Shown here: in pieces, positions 41,883 through 50,932 of the stretch
Layout of the letters: the number at the start of each line of letters is the position of its first letter
Numbering within the stretch: the stretch's first letter is position 1
Origin: Tenderia sp965602225
GTDB lineage: Bacteria; Pseudomonadota; Gammaproteobacteria; Tenderiales; Tenderiaceae
Assembly (NCBI GenBank): GCA_965602225.1
Contig: CBFCYE010000010.1
Location: 27,508-91,507 of the forward strand
Direction of reading: 5' to 3'
Length of the DNA stretch: 64,000 bases
Notes under the pieces: model-generated
Told to the model about the DNA's origin: nothing
Databases searched by the model: none
What the model saw: only the letters and a program-made list of their open reading frames with translations
Made by a program: the position numbers and the translations under genes

Positions 41883-43043
41883 GTGCAAAAAAAGCCCGTA
41901 GCGCCTAAGTATACCTTGTTCTTGATGGTCGGTATTGTGCTGATCATTGTTGTCTTGGTTGTGACTCGCCCCGAACCGGAGCTGCAGCAGCTGGCCTTGC
42001 CGCCGTTGCAAGTGGCGGTGGTGACGGTTGAGCTGGGTGATATGCAGCCGACCCAGTTAGTGGCGGGTTATCTGCGCCCGGCACAGCAGGCACGCTTGCA
42101 GTTTCAGGTGGCTGGACGACTACAGCAACAACTGGTTGAGCCGGGTCAGCAGGTGGGGCAGGGGGCTGAGCTGTTGCGCCTTGATGGTGCCGATTACAAA
42201 GATCTGATGATTGAGGCCAGGGCGCAATTGCAGCAGGAGCAGTCGGCAGTTGAGCGTGATAAGAAATTATTGCAGCTGGCGGAAAGCAATCGTGGTCTGC
42301 AGGTTGATGAGGTGGCTCGGCAGCAACGACTGGGTTCGGATTCGCTGAGTTCGCGGGCGGCGCTGGATGGCTCAAGGCAACGGCTGATTCAGTTGCAGTC
42401 TGATGAAGAGCGCTTGCGCTTTAGTGTTGGTAGTTCAGCGGCGCGACTGCAGGCCATGCAGGCCAGTGTCCGGCGGGCTGAACGCAACTGGCAGCGAGTT
42501 ACGTTGACGGCACCGTTTGCCGGCACGGTGAATCGGATTATTCCCCAACTGGGTGATGATGTGGCGGCCAAGGACGTGGTGCTGGATCTGCTCGATCTGA
42601 GTCAGCTGGAGTTTTATGCCGAGCTGGACCGGGCCACCGTGGTCCAGTTGCAGCGTGGACAGATGATTGATGTTCGTGTCGATGGTCAATCTTATTCAGC
42701 CGAAATCATTGCCCTGCAGCAACACCCTGATCCAGATACCTATACTTATGCCTTGCGTGCCCGTTTTGAAAATCCGGGTTTGCTGTCCGGTGCGGCGGCC
42801 GAGGCTGGCTTGCTGTTGCCTAAAATAGAGCAGGCGCACTTGATACCCGTGGCAGCAGTGGTGCATGACGACGGTCAAACCTATGTCTTTGTGGTTAAAG
42901 ACGGGCTGTTGCAGCGGCGTGTGGTCGAATTGGGTCCGCGTCAGCTGGATAGCCAGGTGTTGCTGTCTGGGGTTGAGGCTGGTGAGTTGGTGGTAAGCAG
43001 CGGTGGCGCCAGTCTCAGTGATGGTTTGGCGGTGCAATATTGA
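41883..43043 (+). CDS. RND efflux periplasmic adaptor (first system)
   Basis: 386 residues. An uncleaved N-terminal membrane segment (YTLFLMVGIVLIIVVLVV) anchors it. The lipoyl/barrel-sandwich halves are GRLQQQLVEPGQQVGQGAELLRLD and LTAPFAGTVNRIIPQLGDDV, separated by a long coiled-coil hairpin (about 110-205). Membrane fusion proteins bridge the RND pump to an outer-membrane duct. The start is a GTG with a poor ribosome site. It precedes the pump gene across a REP-like repeat; no TolC gene is nearby. Substrate unknown. Confidence 0.88.
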   Translation: MQKKPVAPKYTLFLMVGIVLIIVVLVVTRPEPELQQLALPPLQVAVVTVELGDMQPTQLVAGYLRPAQQARLQFQVAGRLQQQLVEPGQQVGQGAELLRLDGADYKDLMIEARAQLQQEQSAVERDKKLLQLAESNRGLQVDEVARQQRLGSDSLSSRAALDGSRQRLIQLQSDEERLRFSVGSSAARLQAMQASVRRAERNWQRVTLTAPFAGTVNRIIPQLGDDVAAKDVVLDLLDLSQLEFYAELDRATVVQLQRGQMIDVRVDGQSYSAEIIALQQHPDPDTYTYALRARFENPGLLSGAAAEAGLLLPKIEQAHLIPVAAVVHDDGQTYVFVVKDGLLQRRVVELGPRQLDSQVLLSGVEAGELVVSSGGASLSDGLAVQY

Positions 43044-43053
43044 TGTTGCATAA

Positions 43054-43124
43054 CCGTAGGGCGGGTCCCACCCTCCATGTGCTTTTGTTATGCCTCATCA
43101 CGGCGGGTGGGACCCGCCCTACGG
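43054..43124. repeat. REP-like inverted repeat, 20-bp perfect arms
   Basis: CCGTAGGGCGGGTCCCACCC at 43054-43073 is repeated as the exact inverse at 43105-43124 with a 31-base spacer. It shares GTAGGG and general layout with the repeat beside argH. It lies within the RND operon between adaptor and pump, where it could affect message stability. Confidence 0.8.
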
Positions 43125-43138
43125 ATTAACCATTTGTT

Positions 43139-46100
43139 ATGCCGCTAATCCGCTATTCCATTAACAATCCCCTCATCATCAACCTGATGTTGGTGTTGGT
43201 GCTGGTGGCCGGGGTGATCTCCTGGTTCTCAATGCCGCAGGAGATGTTTCCGCTGGTCGAACTTGATCGCGTCACCATCAAGACTGAATTCAAGGGCGCG
43301 GCACCGGCCGAGGTGGAGCGTCAGGTGACCATGCCCATCGAGGAAGAGTTTGATGGCCTGGCCGACATCGACAGCCTGATGTCCACCAGTAGCGAGGGCA
43401 TGTCGAGCATCATCATCAAACTCAAACCCGGCAGTGATGTGGCGGCCTTTCTTGATGATGCTCGCAGCATTGTCGACCGGGTGACCGATTTGCCGGACGA
43501 TGCCGAAAAGCCGGATGTACGCCGGGTGCAGACCCGCTTCCCGGTGATCAGTATGGCTGTCTACGGTGATGTGGCTGCCGCAACGCTGTACGACACTGCT
43601 GATGAAATTAAACGCCGTCTGCTGGCCATACCGGGTGTGGCCAGTGCCCAGCCGGCCGGAATACGCGAGTGGGAGTTATGGGTCAGTGTCGATCCGCATC
43701 AACTGGCCGCCAGGACGGTAACGCTGGAGGAAGTTTCGCAGGCGCTGCGCCAGAATCTGACCGAGCTGCCCGGTGGCAAGATCGAAGCGGCAGAGGGTGA
43801 CATCCTGCTGCGTGGTATCGGTGTGGCACCGCAACCGGAATTGTTGCAACAGATTCCCATCCGCCGCAATCAACAGGGCGGCGTGTTGCGTCTCGGCCAG
43901 TTGGCTAAGGTGGAGCTGCGTTTCGAAGAGGCCCTGACCTTGGCGCGTTTCAATGGCCAGCCGTCGGTCAATATTACGGTGACCAAGACGGTGGATTCCT
44001 CCACCATTGAGGTATCAAGGCGGGTGCATGAATTGTCGGTCTTGTTGCAGCAGGAATTGCCGCTGTCGATTCATAGCGGCGTCTTTAGCGATCTGTCTGT
44101 GTATGTAAAAAATCGTCTCAACACGGTCAAGTCATCCGGTGTGGTGGGTTTGGTATTGGTGCTGTTATCGCTGTATATGTTTCTCAATTTTCGTGTTGCC
44201 TTGATCACTGCGATGGGTATTCCGGTGTCATTTCTGATTGCCATTGTCGGCATGAATTATCTAGGCCACACCATCAATATGGTGTCGTTGTTTGCCTTTC
44301 TGATTGCCCTGGGGATGATTGTTGATGATGCAATTATTGTGACCGAAAATATCTATCGTCATATGGAGATGGGCAAGTCGCCACGTGATGCCGCCTTGAT
44401 CGGTAGCCGTGAAGTGATGGGGCCGGTGCTTGCATCGACGGCGACCACCATCGCCGCCTTCCTGCCAGTGTTTGCCATTGGTGGCACCATGGGTGCGTTT
44501 GTGGCGGTGATCCCTGTGGTGGTCAGTTGTGCCCTGTTGGGTTCGTTGTGGGAGGCCTTTGCGGTGTTGCCATCTCATGCCAGTGAATTCCTGCGGCTTG
44601 ATAAAGCAAAACAACAGAAGGCTGGTCAATGGCAGCGGTTGGTGGATAAATATTCAAAGCTGTTGAGCTGGGCGGTGGTGAATCGTTATCTGGTAGCCGT
44701 GGCAACAGTCGGTGTGTTGCTGATTGCAATAGTGGTTGCGGTGACCCGGGTGCCATTCCAGTTGTTTGGCAGTGTCGAGACCGGACAGTTTTTTGTTAAT
44801 GTCGAAACCCCAAATACCTATAGCCTGGAAGAGAGCGCCCGTTTAGCGACTCGGTTGGAGGCTGTGTTTGCCGATGTGATTAAGGAGGATGAATTACAGA
44901 GTCTGCTGACCAATGTTGGTGTGACCTTTATCGACTTCAATACGGTGCGCTTTGGCAGTAAATATATTCAATTCATTGTTGATCTGAAAAAACAAAAACC
45001 GCAGGGGGTTATCGAAACATTTATTACCCCGGTGGTGAGTCTGAGCTTTTCCTGGCAGGGTGAACGTGATCGCGCGACCCAGGATGTGATTAATGAATTG
45101 CGGCAGCGTTTGCTGGCCGAGGCGGGCATTCAAAAGCTGTCCATATTGCGGCCGCAGGGTGGACCGTCAGGTGCCGATGTTGAGGTCGGTGTGCAGGGCA
45201 AAAAAATCGCAGGGCTGATGCAGCATGGCGAAGCGATTGCCGCCTTCTTGAAAAAGACACCAGGCGTTTACGATGTTCGCACCGATATGGAAGCAGGCAA
45301 GTTGGAGTATCAATATCAGATCAATGAACGTGGTCGCCAACTGGGGCTGACACAATGGCAGCTGGCTGATGCGGTACGACGTGGTTATCAAGGCGAAGAG
45401 GTTGCCCATGTCACCTGGGGTAACGAACGTATTCCGGTCAGGTTGATTTATAAAGAGTCGGTGCGACGGCAGTTGCAGACGCTGCAAAAACTGCCGATTG
45501 TGTTGTCCGCTGGTCGGGTGGTGATTTTGTCTGATGTCGCTGACATAGAAATCACCCGTGGCATAGAGAGTATTAAACATCGCGACCAACGTCGTCTGGT
45601 GACAGTAACGGCCGAGGTGGATGATAAGGTCACCACACCCTTGGCTGTAACCGATCTGATAAAGCAAGAGTTTGCTGCAATCGAAGACGAACATGATTAT
45701 GGTTTGATCTTCCTGGGTGAAAAGAAAGAGGTCAATGAATCGATGCGCGATATGTTGCGGGCGCTGGTGATTGCGCTGACGGTGATATTTTTTATTCTGG
45801 CGGTGTTGTTTCGTTCCCTGTTTGAACCGTTGGTGGTGATGTTTGCCATTCCGTTTGGTTTTATCGGTGTAGTGGCGGGGCATCTGTTGTTGGGTGAAAA
45901 TCTACAGTTTTTATCCATGCTGGGTTTTCTGGCCTTGTCGGGGATTGTGGTCAATGATTCGCTGATCCTGATTGAATTTATGAAACGTAGGCGCGCCGAG
46001 GGCTGGGAAAGGCTGGATGCTGTAGTTGAGGCTGGTCGTGTCAGGATGCGGCCAATCCTGTTAACCAGTATCACCACCTTTTTAGGTGTGTCGCCGTTAA

Positions 46101-46282
46101 TATTTTTTGCCACCGGCCAAGCTGCATTTTTGTCGCCAATGGCGATTAGTCTGGGTTTTGGTTTGTTGTTTGCAACGCTGTTGATCTTGTTGGCGCTGCC
46201 GTGTTTTTATTTGATTGCAGATGATCTGCATAGTTATTGTTATACGCGCTATCGTGCATGTGTGCGGCGTCTGTCTGCTTAA
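43139..46282 (+). CDS. RND efflux pump permease (first system)
   Basis: 1047 residues with the RND pattern: TM1 at about 11-30, a large periplasmic loop, TM2-6, a second loop, TM8-12. The proton-relay aspartates are present in TM4 (LGMIVDDAIIVTENIYRHM), with GREVMGPVLASTATTIAAFLPV following. TM10 reads GIVVNDSLILIEFMKRRR. Such pumps export drugs, detergents or lipids together with an adaptor and an outer-membrane channel. The 96-bp gap to the adaptor contains a REP-like repeat. It is followed by the amgK-like gene after 11 bp. Confidence 0.93.
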   Translation: MPLIRYSINNPLIINLMLVLVLVAGVISWFSMPQEMFPLVELDRVTIKTEFKGAAPAEVERQVTMPIEEEFDGLADIDSLMSTSSEGMSSIIIKLKPGSDVAAFLDDARSIVDRVTDLPDDAEKPDVRRVQTRFPVISMAVYGDVAAATLYDTADEIKRRLLAIPGVASAQPAGIREWELWVSVDPHQLAARTVTLEEVSQALRQNLTELPGGKIEAAEGDILLRGIGVAPQPELLQQIPIRRNQQGGVLRLGQLAKVELRFEEALTLARFNGQPSVNITVTKTVDSSTIEVSRRVHELSVLLQQELPLSIHSGVFSDLSVYVKNRLNTVKSSGVVGLVLVLLSLYMFLNFRVALITAMGIPVSFLIAIVGMNYLGHTINMVSLFAFLIALGMIVDDAIIVTENIYRHMEMGKSPRDAALIGSREVMGPVLASTATTIAAFLPVFAIGGTMGAFVAVIPVVVSCALLGSLWEAFAVLPSHASEFLRLDKAKQQKAGQWQRLVDKYSKLLSWAVVNRYLVAVATVGVLLIAIVVAVTRVPFQLFGSVETGQFFVNVETPNTYSLEESARLATRLEAVFADVIKEDELQSLLTNVGVTFIDFNTVRFGSKYIQFIVDLKKQKPQGVIETFITPVVSLSFSWQGERDRATQDVINELRQRLLAEAGIQKLSILRPQGGPSGADVEVGVQGKKIAGLMQHGEAIAAFLKKTPGVYDVRTDMEAGKLEYQYQINERGRQLGLTQWQLADAVRRGYQGEEVAHVTWGNERIPVRLIYKESVRRQLQTLQKLPIVLSAGRVVILSDVADIEITRGIESIKHRDQRRLVTVTAEVDDKVTTPLAVTDLIKQEFAAIEDEHDYGLIFLGEKKEVNESMRDMLRALVIALTVIFFILAVLFRSLFEPLVVMFAIPFGFIGVVAGHLLLGENLQFLSMLGFLALSGIVVNDSLILIEFMKRRRAEGWERLDAVVEAGRVRMRPILLTSITTFLGVSPLIFFATGQAAFLSPMAISLGFGLLFATLLILLALPCFYLIADDLHSYCYTRYRACVRRLSA

Positions 46283-46293
46283 GTGAGAAAGTA

Positions 46294-47289
46294 ATGGATC
46301 AAAGATTTGAACAGTTAAAGGTCTGGGTTGAAGGGCTGCTTGGTATTGCAGATGCAGAGATTACTTCCGCATCGGCGGACGCAAGTTTTAGGCGTTATTT
46401 TCGCGTTCAGCATGGGCAGAAAAGTTTTGTGATTATGGACGCGCCACCGGACAAAGAAAATTGCGGCCCGTTTATTAAAGTCTCTGCGGCCATGGCCGGT
46501 TTTGGTTTGAATGTGCCGCGGGTATTGGAACAGGATTTACAGCAGGGTTTTCTGTTGTTGTCAGATTTGGGGAGTGAACAGTATTTACAGGCGCTCAATG
46601 AAACCAATGCTGATCAACTTTATGCTGATGCCATTGCTGCCTTGGTGAGGCTGCAAAAGAATAGTCTTGGTAGTGAGGTGAGCCTGCCTGCCTATGATCA
46701 CCAGTTGTTGATGACGGAGATGAATCTATTTAAAGACTGGTTGTTGCCGCAACAACTGGGAATAAATTTAAACGATGAACAGAGTGCGGCGTTGGATAAG
46801 ACCTTTGAATGGTTGGCACAACAGGCGCTGGCGCAACCGCAGGTGTGGGTGCATCGGGATTATCATTCTCGTAACCTGATGCGAACTGAGGTGGACAACC
46901 CTGGCGTACTCGATTTTCAGGACGCCGTGCTGGGGCCGTTGACCTATGACCTGGTGTCATTGTTGAAGGATTGTTATATCACCTGGCCGCGAAAAAAGGT
47001 TGAGGCCTGGTTGGCAGACTATCATCGTCGGATTCAGGCGGCCGGTTTGGCTAAGGATATCGAACAGGGTCAGTTGTTGGCCTGGTTTGATTGCATGGGT
47101 GTGCAGCGCCATTTGAAGGCCGCTGGAATTTTTGCCCGACTCAACATCCGTGATGGCAAGCCAGGTTATTTGGCGGATATTCCCAGAACCTTGGCTTACA
47201 TAACGGAAGTTGCCGAGCAACAACCAGAGCTGGAGTTTTTAGGCGCCTTGCTCAGGTCTGAGGTGTTGCCAAGCTTGGTCGACGCTTAA
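46294..47289 (+). CDS. amgK: aminoglycoside-phosphotransferase-fold kinase, AmgK-like
   Basis: 331 residues. APH-fold kinase: ASADASFRRYFRV is the nucleotide-binding N-lobe, VWVHRDYHSRNLM the catalytic loop with Asp, and GVLDFQDAVLGPLTYDL the metal-binding DFG-like part. Homologues next to lptD are AmgK, which phosphorylates the anomeric carbon of MurNAc/GlcNAc in cell-wall recycling. Start at ATG 46294 (GAGAAAG upstream) rather than an ATG 57 bases earlier inside the pump gene. murU, the usual partner, is not found here. It overlaps the convergent pentapeptide gene by 4 bp. Confidence 0.8.
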   Translation: MDQRFEQLKVWVEGLLGIADAEITSASADASFRRYFRVQHGQKSFVIMDAPPDKENCGPFIKVSAAMAGFGLNVPRVLEQDLQQGFLLLSDLGSEQYLQALNETNADQLYADAIAALVRLQKNSLGSEVSLPAYDHQLLMTEMNLFKDWLLPQQLGINLNDEQSAALDKTFEWLAQQALAQPQVWVHRDYHSRNLMRTEVDNPGVLDFQDAVLGPLTYDLVSLLKDCYITWPRKKVEAWLADYHRRIQAAGLAKDIEQGQLLAWFDCMGVQRHLKAAGIFARLNIRDGKPGYLADIPRTLAYITEVAEQQPELEFLGALLRSEVLPSLVDA

Positions 47290-47630
47290 GCCTTTTCGTC
47301 GTAGCGCATACGGGTGCCATGAATCAGGGAAAGCTCAACTTCCAGGGCTGTTAGCTGCTTGGGAAAGTAGGCACCGGAAACCTTGGAACCATTGATACTG
47401 GCGCCTCTGAGGTTGGCCTCACTGAAATCTATGCCGCGTAGGTCGGCCTGGCGAAAGTAACAACCACTAAAATCAACGCCGGAGGCATCCAGACCTTTGA
47501 GGTCGACACTGCGGAAGTCACAGTCAGCCAGATTAACCTTGGCACCTTTATTTTTTTCACTGTTGAAGGTTTCAATATCGCCATCGCGCAGCAGGCGGTA
47601 CATAGGGTCATCGTTTTTTATTAGTGGCAT
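47286..47630 (-). CDS. pentapeptide-repeat protein
   Basis: 114 residues, cytosolic. A(D/N)LXX-type repeats run from about residue 32 to 85 (VNLADCDFRSVDLKGLDASG, VDFSGCYFRQADLRGIDFSE, ANLRGASINGSKVSGAYF), giving about 10 pentapeptides, enough for two to three turns of a quadrilateral beta helix. Function unknown; it is too short to resemble Qnr. AAGGTG precedes the ATG. Its stop overlaps the amgK stop tail to tail, and the gene for the PilZ-like protein lies 20 bp upstream on the same strand. Confidence 0.85.
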   Translation of the reverse strand: MPLIKNDDPMYRLLRDGDIETFNSEKNKGAKVNLADCDFRSVDLKGLDASGVDFSGCYFRQADLRGIDFSEANLRGASINGSKVSGAYFPKQLTALEVELSLIHGTRMRYDEKA

Positions 47631-47650
47631 GTTTTGGTCACCTTAAATAG

Positions 47651-49510
47651 TTATTTAAACAATCTGGACGATTTCCGTTCTTCTTGGCTAGTAGTGCTGT
47701 TGGATTTCAGTGTCTCCGGTCGTTTTACCAGATCAAACTGGTATTGAGAGTAGGCACTGGTTGACTCAATCTGTCGCGTTAGCCGGGCATAAAGAATTCG
47801 ATCATCGAAATTCAGCATGATAACGGAGCCAATATCATATACGGCAGCTGGCGCGATTAATGTAGTCGGGTATTGTTCGGGGTCAAGATCGGGGGTCAGC
47901 AGGGCGCGAAAATATTCGCTGCCAGTGCCTATGCCCGAAACTGCTTTGGAGGCAATCGCTCGAGCATCTTCGGCGATGGTACGGACACCCATGTTGATGC
48001 CGCCGCTGCCGGAGATCTTCATCCAGCGGATGACGCCAATGGACCAGCCTTCATTATATTGGCCGGCTCTGGCGGCGAGCAGTTCACCGGCGCGGGCTGA
48101 CGGCGTGATTCTATTGGGACAGTTCAGACCGTAACCGCCCTGATTGGTATTGATGATCTGGCAGTCGTAGGTGTCGTATTCAACTTTTTGGTGCTCTGTC
48201 AGTTCTTCTATTGCTTTAGCTGATGTGGCAAAGACCTTGATCCAGATGTCTTTCTGGCTTTGTCCTTCATCGCTTTCAAAGGTTGACTTGCGTGGCTTGT
48301 CGGTGCCGATTTTTAGATGTAGGGCATCGCTTTCCTGTGCCCAGGGGGTATGTTCCTCTGGGATTAAAGTGAGAGAGTCATTACTTTTGCCAAGGTTCAG
48401 ACTGTCGGTGCCTTGCATTTCGATTTCGTCTTCCTCGGGCTCAAAATGCTCACCGCCGCTGATAAAGTGATGGGCCAGTGTTAGGCTGCAGATCACCTGG
48501 GTTGGGGTCTTGGTTGGGCTGCGGTGACTCATGCGCTCGCGGCGGATGCCCCAGCTTTCTGACCAGCGAAAATACATATCGCGTTCCATGCGCTTGGCCA
48601 GGTTGCTGTGAATGGAGTTTTTGCTCTGGGTTGCCAGCACGCGGATTTCATTATTAAGCTTGCTGAGAATACCCTTGATCTCAAGTAGACGTCCCTCTTT
48701 GGGGCGAATCTTGTTGGGTGTGTTGGGCGCATACAGAGGCGGAGCGTCCATGTGCAGGTCAACGAATAACTGGCCTTCAGGGACGGGGTTGTTACCGTGT
48801 GGAATGATATTGCAGCTCGGTGCCCAATCGATCAGGCGTTTGAACATCTTCACTGCCTCGCCCTGCATCAGGTGGTAGGGGTTGGCCAGTGAAAGCAGCA
48901 CAATGCGGCGGTAGATATTGGTAATGGTGGCCGGTTTGGGTTCATCGCTGGCATTGACCGGGTTCAGTTCAATCTCATGTAGCTGGTGTTTTTCCGCGTA
49001 CAGGTAGAGCTGGTTCAGTTCTAGCCAGATATGGGCTGGCTCGTCGGTGTAGAGGGCGTAGGCGTCGACCAGTTGTCGGGCCAAAAAGCTCATGGCGTAA
49101 TAGATTGCCTGAGGCAGTTGCACTGAACCAGTTGCGGTGGCCTCCTGGTCTTCCAGTAGATCCTGAACGATGATTTTGTATGTGTAGCTGATTTCGGTCT
49201 GCAGGGCGCGGATGATCAGGGCATTACGGCTTAGTTTTTCCGCCAGCGGTAGCGCCGCATTCATATAGTTTGAGCGAACACTGCCAATCAGGTCTTCCAG
49301 CAGCGGCAGGATCATGGTCATGATCTGGCTGCGTACATTCAGGTCAAGTGGTGCCCTGTTAAGCGGTTTGATCAGGTCGTGAATCTGGATGCAGCTTTCA
49401 CGGGCGTTGGCCAGCGGCAGGCTATCAAGCTTGGCCTTGATTTGAGCAACCCCCGGATTGATGGTGATGTTTGGATTGTTGTTGCGCTCCGGGATGTTCA
49501 ACTTAATCAT
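47651..49510 (-). CDS. large conserved protein with a PilZ-like C-terminal domain
   Basis: 619 residues, no signal or membrane segment. The first about 330 residues are helical and Leu-rich (IMTMILPLLEDLIGSVRSNY, YKIIVQDLLEDQEA, YRRIVLLSLANPYHLMQGEA). Near 455-560 is a beta-rich PilZ-like block (YDCQIINTNQGGYGLNCPN, GELLAARAG, WSIGVIRWMKISGSGGINMG), where the canonical (D/N)xSxxG is changed to NTNQGG and no RxxxR is seen. Some pseudomonad proteins of this size with PilZ tails act in pilus or motility control, but this is only an analogy. Start at 49510 (MIKLNIPERN). Confidence 0.65.
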   Translation of the reverse strand: MIKLNIPERNNNPNITINPGVAQIKAKLDSLPLANARESCIQIHDLIKPLNRAPLDLNVRSQIMTMILPLLEDLIGSVRSNYMNAALPLAEKLSRNALIIRALQTEISYTYKIIVQDLLEDQEATATGSVQLPQAIYYAMSFLARQLVDAYALYTDEPAHIWLELNQLYLYAEKHQLHEIELNPVNASDEPKPATITNIYRRIVLLSLANPYHLMQGEAVKMFKRLIDWAPSCNIIPHGNNPVPEGQLFVDLHMDAPPLYAPNTPNKIRPKEGRLLEIKGILSKLNNEIRVLATQSKNSIHSNLAKRMERDMYFRWSESWGIRRERMSHRSPTKTPTQVICSLTLAHHFISGGEHFEPEEDEIEMQGTDSLNLGKSNDSLTLIPEEHTPWAQESDALHLKIGTDKPRKSTFESDEGQSQKDIWIKVFATSAKAIEELTEHQKVEYDTYDCQIINTNQGGYGLNCPNRITPSARAGELLAARAGQYNEGWSIGVIRWMKISGSGGINMGVRTIAEDARAIASKAVSGIGTGSEYFRALLTPDLDPEQYPTTLIAPAAVYDIGSVIMLNFDDRILYARLTRQIESTSAYSQYQFDLVKRPETLKSNSTTSQEERKSSRLFK

Positions 49511-49807
49511 CTGCCTTGCCCCACTTGAACATGCTGTCTTCCTTTTGAAATGGCCACATCATTCTGAATTATATCGGTATTACGGCGAATAAAATGTAGC
49601 TGCGGTCCGAAACTATTGGATTACAGAGAAATAGCCATTCATGCCTACGAATAAGACTGGTTAAAATAATGCAAAACAAACATAAAATACAAGCACCGTT
49701 GGCAAACTGTTGTTGTGTGGATTGTCTTTGCCGACAGGCGTGCTATTTTTATGCGCGTTATTAAAGCTATTTGTGGGGCGCAGGCCCTCATAGTAATAAG
49801 GAGAGTA

Positions 49808-50932
49808 GTGTTGGTAATTAGCAGTAAACGGGTTGTTTCGCGATGGGTGTTGGCTTTTATTATGCTTAGCGTTGCTGCAGAAAGCTGGGCCCAGCAAGGC
49901 CCCAGGGCGGCGCCGGTGGAGGTGGGTCAGGCTCAGCTGCGGACTATGGCGCCGGTCAGCTGGGCGGCAGCAACCGTGGTCAGTCTCGATGATGCCAAGA
50001 TTGCGGCCGAGGTCGATGGCCGGCTGGTGTCGGTTGCCGACGAGGGTGATCAGATTGAGCAGGGAGGTATCCTGGCGCGCATTGATGATGTCTTGATCAA
50101 GGCTGGTCTGGATGCGGCCCGGGCCGAGGTGGCGGGGGCAGAGGCCAATCTGACCTTTCTTAAACGTGAGCTTGAACGGCTGCAACGGCTGGCAAAGCAG
50201 AATAATGCCGCCCAGACCCAGTTGGAACAAACCCTGTCACAGCGTGATGCAACCATGAATGAGCTGGTGGCGGCCAAGGCACGGATGTTGATTGCCCAGG
50301 AATATCTTGATCGAACCGAATTACGTGCCCCGTTTGCCGGGGTGGTGGCGCAGCGCACCAAGCGCGCCGGTGAATGGGTCGACAGTGGCGATGAGGTGTT
50401 ACAGCTGGTTGATTCAAGCCGTCTTGAGATTGAGGCCTCGGCACCGCTGGCCTTGAAGCCGTTTCTGCTGATTGGTCAGCAGTTGCAGATTGCGGCGCGC
50501 AAACAGCAGGGCCTGGCGACATTGCGGGCGGTGGTGCCGGTGGCCGATAGTCAGTCGCGGCTGTTGCGCCTGCGGTTGGATATTGTTGCGGGTGAATGGC
50601 TGGCTGGTCAGCCGGTTAAGGTCGCCCTGCCCACAGCCTTGCCGCAAGAGGTGTTGAGTGTGCCGCGTGATGCCCTGGTGCTACGTCGTGGTGGCAGCCA
50701 TCTATTTAAGATTGGCGCAGAGTCAACGGCTGAGCGGGTGCAGGTGCAGACTGGCATAGCCAGCGGTGAATTTATTCAGGTAATGGGTGATCTGGCTGCT
50801 GGTGATCAGGTGGTGGTGCGAGGCAATGAGCGCCTGCGTCCGGGCCAGAGCGTCAGTATCAAGGGTGAAGAGCCGCAGGGCCAGGCCGGTTGGAAGGGTA
50901 AAGCCGACTGGAAGGGTGGTACTGCGAAGTGA
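49808..50932 (+). CDS. RND efflux periplasmic adaptor (second system)
   Basis: 374 residues. The start is taken as GTG 49808, or TTG 49811 one codon later, because AAGGAG at 49798-49803 serves them; the frame continues upstream without a ribosome site. Signal VLAFIMLSVAAESWA, then the barrel-sandwich halves (VDGRLVSVADEGDQIEQGGILARID and LRAPFAGVVAQRTKRAGEWV) around a coiled-coil hairpin. The tail is Gly/Lys-rich (GWKGKADWKGG). It overlaps the pump gene by 4 bp, so the pair is a strict operon. No outer-membrane component is adjacent. Confidence 0.88.
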   Translation: MLVISSKRVVSRWVLAFIMLSVAAESWAQQGPRAAPVEVGQAQLRTMAPVSWAAATVVSLDDAKIAAEVDGRLVSVADEGDQIEQGGILARIDDVLIKAGLDAARAEVAGAEANLTFLKRELERLQRLAKQNNAAQTQLEQTLSQRDATMNELVAAKARMLIAQEYLDRTELRAPFAGVVAQRTKRAGEWVDSGDEVLQLVDSSRLEIEASAPLALKPFLLIGQQLQIAARKQQGLATLRAVVPVADSQSRLLRLRLDIVAGEWLAGQPVKVALPTALPQEVLSVPRDALVLRRGGSHLFKIGAESTAERVQVQTGIASGEFIQVMGDLAAGDQVVVRGNERLRPGQSVSIKGEEPQGQAGWKGKADWKGGTAK

